From positions 1-48,865 of the forward strand of contig JAVEYH010000011.1 of NCBI GenBank assembly GCA_034003585.1: a DNA stretch of 48,865 nucleotides, written 5' to 3'. The notes beneath the pieces are model-generated. The model saw nothing but the letters and a program-made list of their open reading frames with translations. It was not told the DNA's origin and searched no databases. The translations under genes and the position numbers were made by a program. The stretch comes from JAPXSY01 sp034003585. GTDB lineage: Bacteria > Verrucomicrobiota > Kiritimatiellia > RFP12 > UBA1067. This document shows positions 23,470-30,468 of this stretch, in pieces. Position 1 is the stretch's first letter. Each line of letters starts with the position of its first letter.

Positions 23470-25776
23470 CTATTTCTTTTTGGCCGCGGCCATCACCTGC
23501 ATCAGCAGGCGCTTGTCCTGCCAGGTGTCGCGCAGGGAACCGATGCGGAGGATCTGACGGAACGCGTCGAGCTTCATCCGGGTGGCCGGGGTAACGCGGA
23601 CGCGGAACGGCTTGTCCGGTTCGAGCGAGAAAAAGTTGTCATCCATCCGCGCGTCCATGCCGTCGAGCGAAATCCAGACCCACAGGGCCGGATGGTGACT
23701 GGTGAGCGTCACGGCGAAACTGTTGTCATCCCAGGCGCGGATCTCGGCCCGCATGCGCGGCGCCTGCAGTTTCAGCTCGCGCGGCTCGCAGAACAGCACC
23801 GTGTTCCACGCCACCTGATTCCCCTGCTCATCCAGCAGATAGACCCACATGATCAGGTTATCCGCACCGTGCCGTTTCAGGATGTCCGCCATTTTGACGC
23901 AAACCGGTTCCTCACGGGACAATGGGGACAACGCCACCTTCTTCGTGCCCTCGGCGGCCACGGCCCCCTCCATCTGAGTCACCCGCCACTGGATCTCACC
24001 CTTGAACGCCGGCCGGAGCCCGTCATGAAACACATGCAGCGCGACCGTATGCTTTTCCCGGCAATACATCCCGCACAGCGAGATCGGCGCGAAAAACCGC
24101 CGGGCCAGATACTGCAAAGCCTTCCACCGCCCCTCGTAATCCACCGCGGACGGACTGCACGCGGGCCAGCAGTCATTGAAGTGCCAGTAGAGGAATCCGG
24201 GTGAGGCCTCCTTCGCGGTCCGCACCCGCTCATAGGCGTGCCGCAACAGCACCGCCTGCTGGATCTGGCTGAGCCAGGCGACATGGTCGAAACTGGAGGG
24301 CATCAGGAAATGGTCGAGGAACCCGTGATAGATGCGGTGCGCGCCATCGGACGGCGACACGTGAAACGCGCAGGCCGGATGTCCGGCATTCCGCTCCCCC
24401 TCATCCAGATACCCCGCGATGACGCGCGGTTCGGGGAACGAAGGCATCGTCGCGTACCCGGCCGGCTCCGTCAGGGAGAACGGCTGGTGCGGGATCGGCG
24501 GCAGATAGGGCGTGTCCGGATCCGACGCGCGCACCCCGTCGGCCGCCCGTCCGGCGTACGCGGCGTCGATCGCTTTCCCGCCGTCCCCGCCGCACCAGAG
24601 CGCCAGACACGGATGGTGGCGCAACGCCATGACCGTGCTCCGCACCTCGCGCTCGAACGAGGCCAGCTCCCCTTTCGCGGGCGGCGCGGCCCGGCCGCCG
24701 CCGAGCATCAGATCCTGCCACACGCAGATGCCGTACTCGTCGCACAGGTCATAAAAAGCGTCGCTCTCGTACTGTCCCCCGCCCCAGACGCGCAGGCAGT
24801 TCATGTTCGCGACCGCGGCGGCTTTCACCAGCCGGGCGTACTCCACCCGCGTCAGCCGCGCCGGATACAGGTCGGCCGGCACCCAACTCGCCCCTTTGAG
24901 GAAAACCGGCTGGCCGTTCACCCGCAGGCGGCCGAAGGCACGGCCCCGGACTGGCTCCATCTCCACCTGGCGGAGCCCGATCCGCCGCGCGACGTGTTCG
25001 TAACAGGCCCGGCCCGCCAGGACGTCAACCGTCACTTCGTACAGCGGCTGTTCGCCCAGGCCGGCCGGCCACCAGAACTGGGGGTTCTTGACCGTCAGGG
25101 CGAGTTCCGTCCGGTCCCGGTTGAGCAGGTCGCGCGCCTCATGCAGGATGTTGCCCTTGTAACAGACCCGCACCAGCAACTCCAAATGCAGCGCGGGGTC
25201 ATACCGCTCTGACGCCACCGCCACATGCAGCCTGACCACGCCCGCCGTCGCGAAGTCCTGCCGGATGTGTACCTCGCTGACCCGGACATGCGTGAAGGCC
25301 AGCAGCGAGACCGCGCGCCCGATCCCCACGGTGGGCGACATGGGCCTACCAACCCGCTCCGCCCCCTCTTCCGCCCGCGGCGCGGTTTCCGCCGGCGGGG
25401 TGAAGGCCACAAGCAGACGGTTCTTCCCCGTCTTCAGCAGGGATTTGACTTCGAATTCAACCGTTTCGAAGGGGTTGGCGACCCGGCCCAGTTCGGTGTC
25501 GTTCAACCGGATCGCCGCGCACCCGTTCAGCCCGCCGAAACACAGAACCACCTTGTCGTAGGCCGAAACCTCCTCCTGCACGAAGGTTTTCTCATACACC
25601 CACTCCTCACCCCTGACCCAACGCGCCGACGCCAGACGGGTTCCGCGCACCGGATCCTCCATCTCGCCCGCCGCCAGCAGGTCGGCATGCACACACCCCG
25701 GCACCTGCGCCGGGATGCTTTTTTTGGAGCCGCGCTTATACAGATTCCATTCGCCGGAGAGATCGGTTTTCCTCAT
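23470..25776 (-). CDS. Glycoside hydrolase family 2 protein, beta-mannosidase-like, acid/base apparently lost
   Basis: The protein has 768 residues from the ATG at 25776; a TTG nine bases upstream is an alternative. Order: N-terminal jelly-roll sugar-binding domain (VPGCVHADLLAAGEMEDP...WVYEKTF), Ig-like domain (FWWPAGLGEQPLYEV), TIM barrel (FLKGASWVPADLYP, NCLRVWGGGQYESDAFYDLCDE) and a C-terminal YWHFNDCWPACSPSAVDYEG segment, all like GH2 beta-mannosidases. The family's acid/base motif W-C-G-N-N-E reads W394-C-G-G-D-G, so the catalytic Glu is absent. The next part of the barrel is shortened; Glu437 (SLTEPAGY) is the best remaining nucleophile candidate. No signal peptide. The protein may be inactive, a binding protein, or may use an altered mechanism. 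Confidence 0.85.
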   Translation of the reverse strand: MRKTDLSGEWNLYKRGSKKSIPAQVPGCVHADLLAAGEMEDPVRGTRLASARWVRGEEWVYEKTFVQEEVSAYDKVVLCFGGLNGCAAIRLNDTELGRVANPFETVEFEVKSLLKTGKNRLLVAFTPPAETAPRAEEGAERVGRPMSPTVGIGRAVSLLAFTHVRVSEVHIRQDFATAGVVRLHVAVASERYDPALHLELLVRVCYKGNILHEARDLLNRDRTELALTVKNPQFWWPAGLGEQPLYEVTVDVLAGRACYEHVARRIGLRQVEMEPVRGRAFGRLRVNGQPVFLKGASWVPADLYPARLTRVEYARLVKAAAVANMNCLRVWGGGQYESDAFYDLCDEYGICVWQDLMLGGGRAAPPAKGELASFEREVRSTVMALRHHPCLALWCGGDGGKAIDAAYAGRAADGVRASDPDTPYLPPIPHQPFSLTEPAGYATMPSFPEPRVIAGYLDEGERNAGHPACAFHVSPSDGAHRIYHGFLDHFLMPSSFDHVAWLSQIQQAVLLRHAYERVRTAKEASPGFLYWHFNDCWPACSPSAVDYEGRWKALQYLARRFFAPISLCGMYCREKHTVALHVFHDGLRPAFKGEIQWRVTQMEGAVAAEGTKKVALSPLSREEPVCVKMADILKRHGADNLIMWVYLLDEQGNQVAWNTVLFCEPRELKLQAPRMRAEIRAWDDNSFAVTLTSHHPALWVWISLDGMDARMDDNFFSLEPDKPFRVRVTPATRMKLDAFRQILRIGSLRDTWQDKRLLMQVMAAAKKK

Positions 25777-26097
25777 TCGCCTCAAATCCTTACGGTACGG
25801 GTGCAGAGTGTGTCAAAACAGTTCGCATTCTGTCCGAAAGAGCGCCCCGGCGTCAACCAGCAATTCCCCTTGGGGCCCCTCCGCGCCTTCGCCCGCGCGC
25901 CCTTTTTTGATGCCGCTTTCCTCTCCCGCGCGCGGCGCCTCCTGCCGTTCGTTTTTCGCGCGTGTCGCCTGCACGACGTTTTTTGTTGTGCGCCCTCAAA
26001 ATAAACGTTATCCTTTTGCGCCAACTTTCGCAGGTTTCATGCCCGGAGCATGCGACCGTTGCCGAAGCCCCAACCCGACAAGCATGGAGATGCCCTT

Positions 26098-28011
26098 ATG
26101 GCCTGTAAGAAAACCGCGACCTGCGCCTGTAAGATGCCCGCGAAAAAAACCGCCGCGAAGAAAGGCGGGGCCGCGCTTCCCACCCGGCACGAGGAGTTGA
26201 TCGCCTGGGTAAAGGAGTTCGCGAAGCTCGCCCAGCCAAAGAATGTGGTCTGGTGCGACGGAACCAAGAAAGAGTATAACGCGCTCTGCGAGCAGATGGT
26301 CGCAACCGGGGTCTTCACCAAACTCAACCCGAAAAAGCGCCCCGGCTGCTATCTGGCCCGGTCCCACTGGTCGGATGTGGCGCGCGTGGAGGACCGCACC
26401 TACATCTCCACCGAGAAAAAGGAGGACGCGGGCCCGACCAACAACTGGGTCGCCCCGGCCGAGCTGAAGAAAACGATGACGGGCCTTTACAAGGGCTGCA
26501 TGAAGGGCCGCACGCTCTATGTGATCCCCTTCTCGATGGGGCCGATCGGCTCGCCGATCGCGAAGATCGGCATCGAGATCACCGACTCGCCGTACGTTGT
26601 GGTGAACATGCACATCATGACGCGCGTGGGCACCAAGGTGCTGAAGCAGCTCGGCAAGGACGGCGAATACATCAAGTGCCTGCACTCGATCGGCTCGCCG
26701 CTCAAGGCCGGCCAGAAGGATTCCACCTGGCCCTGTGCCCCGATCGAGAAGAAGTACATCGCCCACTTCCCGGAGACCAACGAGATCTGGTCGTTCGGTT
26801 CAGGCTACGGCGGCAACGCGCTGCTGGGCAAGAAGTGCCTGGCGCTGCGTATCGCGTCGAGCCTCGCCCGCAAAGAGGGCTGGCTGGCCGAGCACATGCT
26901 GATCCTCAAGCTCACCTCGCCCGAGAAGAAGGCCTATTACATCTCGGCGGCGTTCCCAAGCGCCTGCGGCAAGACCAACCTCGCCATGATGGAGCCCCGA
27001 CTTCCCGGCTGGACGGTCGAGACCATCGGCGACGACATCGCCTGGATGAAGATCGGCGCGGACGGCCGCCTGTACGCGATCAACCCGGAAGCGGGCTTCT
27101 TCGGCGTGGCGCCGGGCACCTCGATGGACAGCAACCCCAACGCGATGCGGACGATCACCCGGAACACGATCTTCACCAACTGCGCCCTGACCGACGACGG
27201 CGACATCTGGTGGGAGGGCATGGGCGGCGAACCGCCGGCGCATGCGATCGACTGGAAGGGCAACGACTGGGTTCCCGGACAGGTCGACAAGGAGGGCAAG
27301 AAGATCGTCGCCGCGCACCCGAACGCCCGTTTCACGGCTCCGGCGGCGCAGTGCCCGGTGATCGCGCCCGAGTGGGAAGATCCTGCCGGCGTGCCGATCA
27401 GCGCTTTCCTGTTCGGCGGGCGCCGCCCGACCGTGATCCCGCTGGTGAACCAGGCCAAGGACTGGACGCACGCGGTGTTCATGGGCTCCGCGGCCGGCTC
27501 CGAGACCACCGCGGCCAACATCGGCGCGGTCGGCGTGGTCCGTCGCGACCCGATGGCGATGCTGCCGTTCTTCGGGTATAACGCGGCGGATTACCTGTTG
27601 CACTGGCTCACCATGCCGTTGCGCACCGATGCGGACAAGCTCCCGAAGGTGTTCTTCACGAACTGGTTCCGCAAGGACGAGAAGGGCTTCATGTGGAACG
27701 GTTTCGGCGACAACGCCCGCGTGCTGAAGTGGGTCTGCGAGCGGATCGACGGCAAGGGCAAGGCGCGCGAGACCGCCATCGGGTTCCTGCCCACGCCCGA
27801 CGCCATCGACATGAGCGGGTATGTGGACACGAACCGTGACGCGGCTTGCCTGAAGGCCACGATGAAAGCGCTGCTCTCCGTGGATGCCGAAGGCTGGAAA
27901 AAAGAGATCGACGCGGTTGCGGAATCGTATGCGCCGTTCGGCAGCCGGATGCCGCATGCGCTCAAGGCGAAACTGGCTGAGATTCAGGCGCGCCTGAACG
28001 CGGCCGACTAA
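26098..28011 (+). CDS. pckG: Phosphoenolpyruvate carboxykinase (GTP) with Cys/Lys-rich N-terminal tail
   Basis: The protein has 637 residues from the ATG at 26098 (GGAG eight nt upstream). The GTP-class signatures are all present: WSFGSGYGGNALLGKKC, P-loop FPSACGKTN (Cys290, Lys292), and the GDDIAWM metal/nucleotide segment. It interconverts oxaloacetate plus GTP with phosphoenolpyruvate, CO2 and GDP; in anaerobes it often runs in the carboxylating direction. Residues 1-24 form an unusual tail with Cys3, Cys9 and Cys11 followed by AKK repeats; the normal family sequence begins around residue 27. Ends 80 bp before the antiporter gene, with a strong hairpin between. Confidence 0.96.
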   Translation: MACKKTATCACKMPAKKTAAKKGGAALPTRHEELIAWVKEFAKLAQPKNVVWCDGTKKEYNALCEQMVATGVFTKLNPKKRPGCYLARSHWSDVARVEDRTYISTEKKEDAGPTNNWVAPAELKKTMTGLYKGCMKGRTLYVIPFSMGPIGSPIAKIGIEITDSPYVVVNMHIMTRVGTKVLKQLGKDGEYIKCLHSIGSPLKAGQKDSTWPCAPIEKKYIAHFPETNEIWSFGSGYGGNALLGKKCLALRIASSLARKEGWLAEHMLILKLTSPEKKAYYISAAFPSACGKTNLAMMEPRLPGWTVETIGDDIAWMKIGADGRLYAINPEAGFFGVAPGTSMDSNPNAMRTITRNTIFTNCALTDDGDIWWEGMGGEPPAHAIDWKGNDWVPGQVDKEGKKIVAAHPNARFTAPAAQCPVIAPEWEDPAGVPISAFLFGGRRPTVIPLVNQAKDWTHAVFMGSAAGSETTAANIGAVGVVRRDPMAMLPFFGYNAADYLLHWLTMPLRTDADKLPKVFFTNWFRKDEKGFMWNGFGDNARVLKWVCERIDGKGKARETAIGFLPTPDAIDMSGYVDTNRDAACLKATMKALLSVDAEGWKKEIDAVAESYAPFGSRMPHALKAKLAEIQARLNAAD

Positions 28012-28027
28012 ACCAACCGGTCACAAT

Positions 28028-28057
28028 GGGGCCCGGGATGTCGCTGTCCCGGGCCCC
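28028..28057 (+). terminator. Strong hairpin behind pckG
   Basis: Perfect 11-bp GC-rich arms (ggggcccggga and tcccgggcccc) with an 8-base loop, 17 bp after the pckG stop. Only a weak GTTTCGT follows, so it may reduce rather than end transcription into the antiporter gene. Confidence 0.65.
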
Positions 28058-28090
28058 GTTTCGTATCCTTTCCCGTTTCCGGACGCCCGT

Positions 28091-30379
28091 ATGAAACCTT
28101 CTTTCTCCCGCAATCCCCTTGGGCCGACCGCTCTCCGCCTGCCGACCCTCCCCCCCGTTCTCCGGTACGCTTTCTTCTGCGCCACGGCTCTGCTCTGGAC
28201 CGCACCGGCCCTCGCCTCCGCTGGGCCATCGGACGCCGCCGGCCCCGACCTCACCGCCCGCATGACCACCCTGGTGATCCAGCTCGGCGTGGTGCTCTTC
28301 GCCGCGCGCCTCGGCAACATGCTGTTCGAGAGGCTGCGCATTCCCGGCGTGCTGGGCGAGCTGTGCGCGGGCATGGTGATCGGCCCCTACCTGCTCGGCG
28401 GACTCCCCCTGCCGATTCACGGGTTCGAACGGGGGCTGTTCGCCGTGGCGGAGACGGTCCGCAGCGGAAACTGCCCCGTGACCCCGGAACTCTACGGCAT
28501 CTGCTCGGTTGCGGCCATCATCCTGCTCTTTCTGGTCGGCATCGAGACCGACCTGAAAATGTTCGTCCGCTACTCCGTGGCCGGCAGCCTCGTGGGCGTC
28601 GGCGGGGTGCTCGCCTCGTTTCTCACCGGCGACCTGCTGGGCGTCTGGCTGCTGCCCTCGGTGATGCGCGGACAGACCTTCGGGTTCCTGCATCCGGCCT
28701 GCATCTTTCTCGGCGTGATGTCCACCGCGACCTCGGTCAGCATCACCGCCCGGATCCTGTCGGAACGCAAAAAGCTGGACTCGCCGGAAGGGGTCACCAC
28801 CCTGGCCGCGGCAGTCATCGATGACGTGCTCGGCATCGTGATGCTGGCCATCGGCATGGGGCTGGTCGCCTCCGGCGGCGGATCCGGCGGCGCCAACCGG
28901 ATCGACTGGGCCGCAATCGGCGTCATCGCGCTCAAGGCGATCGGCATTTGGCTCGGGGCCACCGTGTTCGGCATCCTGGTGTCGCGCCGGGTCAGCTCCG
29001 GACTCAAGCGTCTCGGCGGCAACACCGAAATCGCGGTGGCGGCCCTCGGCATGGCGCTGATCGTCGGCGGCCTGTTCGAAGAGGCGCACTTGGCGATGAT
29101 CATCGGCGCCTATGTCATGGGGCTGGCCCTCTCGCGCACCGATCTCAGCCACATGATCCGCGAGAAGCTCCATCCGCTTTACGCCTTCATGGTGCCGATC
29201 TTCTTCGCGGTCATGGGCATGATGGTGAACATCCGGATGATGTCGTCCCGGGCGGTTCTGCTCTTCGGCCTGCTGTACACGGTGGCGGCGGTGGCCGCCA
29301 AACTCTTCGGTTGCGCCCTGCCCGCCCTGCTGTGCCGGTTCAACGTGCGCGGCGCGATCCGGGTGGGCGTCGGCATGGTGCCGCGCGGCGAGGTGGCCCT
29401 GATCGTCGCCGGCATCGGCCGGGCGTCGGGCCTGCTTTCGGATGAGGTGTTCGGCGTGGCGGTGCTGATGACCCTGCTGACCACCCTCCTGGCGCCGCCG
29501 CTGCTGGTGCTGGCGTACCGCAACCCCCGGTCGGGGCTCACGCTCCGCGGCCAGCGGGACGCGAAGGGCGGCGACAACCCGCCGATCACTTACTCCTTCG
29601 CCAATGCGGAAATCGTGTCGCTCCTGCTGAACAAGCTCTTCGCCTGCCTCACCCGCGAGAAATTCTTCACGCATACGCTGAACCGGGAAGAGGGCCTGCA
29701 CCAGGCCCGCAAGGACGACCTGGTCATCAACATCACCAGTTTGCCCCAATCCATCACCTTCGACTGCCCGGCGCAGGCCGCGTCCATCATCCGCGTCCTC
29801 ATGATCGAAGTGGTGGCGGAATACGAGCAGACCCTGCGTGAGCTGCGCAAGCTGCTGGAGGACCGCACCCAGTTGCGCATCGCACCCGAAGAGCTGGCGC
29901 AACTGCGCAAACGCGAGCGCATGGCGAGCTATCTCTCCGTCGCCTCCATGCTGCCCCGGCTGAAGGGCACGAACCGGGAGGCGGTGATCGAAGAGCTGAT
30001 CGGGGCCCTCGACAGCCAAGGCGCGATCCGCGACCGCGGCGCGGCGCGCGCCGCCGTGCTCAAGCGCGAAGCGGCCATGTCCACCGGACTGGGCCACGGG
30101 ATCGCCTGCCCGCACGCGCGGACCGATGCCGTCGACAAGCTGGTCTGCGCGCTCGGCATCGCGAAGGACGGGGTTGATTTCGCGGCCATGGACGGCAAGC
30201 CCGCCCACGCGGTGCTGCTGACCCTCTGCCCCGAATCCACGGAGGAGCCCTACATGGCCTTCCAAACCGCTGCGCTCGCGACACTCCATGACCGCGCCCT
30301 CTTCGACGCGCTCATGAATTGCCGTTCGCCCGGCGAGATGTACCACGCCGTGTGCACCTGCGGCACCCTGAAAAAATAA
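28091..30379 (+). CDS. CPA2-type cation:proton antiporter fused to a PTS EIIA (type 2) domain
   Basis: The protein has 762 residues. Residues 1-45 hold a signal-like hydrophobic segment. Residues about 55-475 carry 11-13 membrane spans of the KefB/NapA-type Na+(K+)/H+ exchanger fold (RLRIPGVLGELCAGMVIGP, LFLVGIETDL, VIDDVLGIVMLA, MVPRGEVALIVAGIG). A cytoplasmic linker of about 110 residues with a helical stretch (around 570-590) leads to a type-2 EIIA domain (about 610-762) with LKREAAMST and the phosphorylation site GIACPHAR (His675). The EIIA part should accept phosphate from a PTS phosphocarrier and gate transport. Pairing with pckG is not functionally obvious. No other PTS component is nearby except the EIIA fusion at 8949. 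Confidence 0.9.
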   Translation: MKPSFSRNPLGPTALRLPTLPPVLRYAFFCATALLWTAPALASAGPSDAAGPDLTARMTTLVIQLGVVLFAARLGNMLFERLRIPGVLGELCAGMVIGPYLLGGLPLPIHGFERGLFAVAETVRSGNCPVTPELYGICSVAAIILLFLVGIETDLKMFVRYSVAGSLVGVGGVLASFLTGDLLGVWLLPSVMRGQTFGFLHPACIFLGVMSTATSVSITARILSERKKLDSPEGVTTLAAAVIDDVLGIVMLAIGMGLVASGGGSGGANRIDWAAIGVIALKAIGIWLGATVFGILVSRRVSSGLKRLGGNTEIAVAALGMALIVGGLFEEAHLAMIIGAYVMGLALSRTDLSHMIREKLHPLYAFMVPIFFAVMGMMVNIRMMSSRAVLLFGLLYTVAAVAAKLFGCALPALLCRFNVRGAIRVGVGMVPRGEVALIVAGIGRASGLLSDEVFGVAVLMTLLTTLLAPPLLVLAYRNPRSGLTLRGQRDAKGGDNPPITYSFANAEIVSLLLNKLFACLTREKFFTHTLNREEGLHQARKDDLVINITSLPQSITFDCPAQAASIIRVLMIEVVAEYEQTLRELRKLLEDRTQLRIAPEELAQLRKRERMASYLSVASMLPRLKGTNREAVIEELIGALDSQGAIRDRGAARAAVLKREAAMSTGLGHGIACPHARTDAVDKLVCALGIAKDGVDFAAMDGKPAHAVLLTLCPESTEEPYMAFQTAALATLHDRALFDALMNCRSPGEMYHAVCTCGTLKK

Positions 30380-30408
30380 GCGCCGCAGCCCGATTCCGGG
30401 AGCGCCCG

Positions 30409-30443
30409 GCGCCACCGCGCTACACTTCCCCGGAGGGTGGCGC
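30409..30443. terminator. Stem-loop between convergent genes
   Basis: Arms gcgccacc (30409-30416) and ggtggcgc (30436-30443) are exact complements with a 19-base loop, placed between the 3' ends of the antiporter gene and the secreted repeat protein. No T-run, so a bidirectional terminator is only a suggestion. Confidence 0.35.
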
Positions 30444-30468
30444 GCGATCCCCGGACGCGCCCGCGGCC

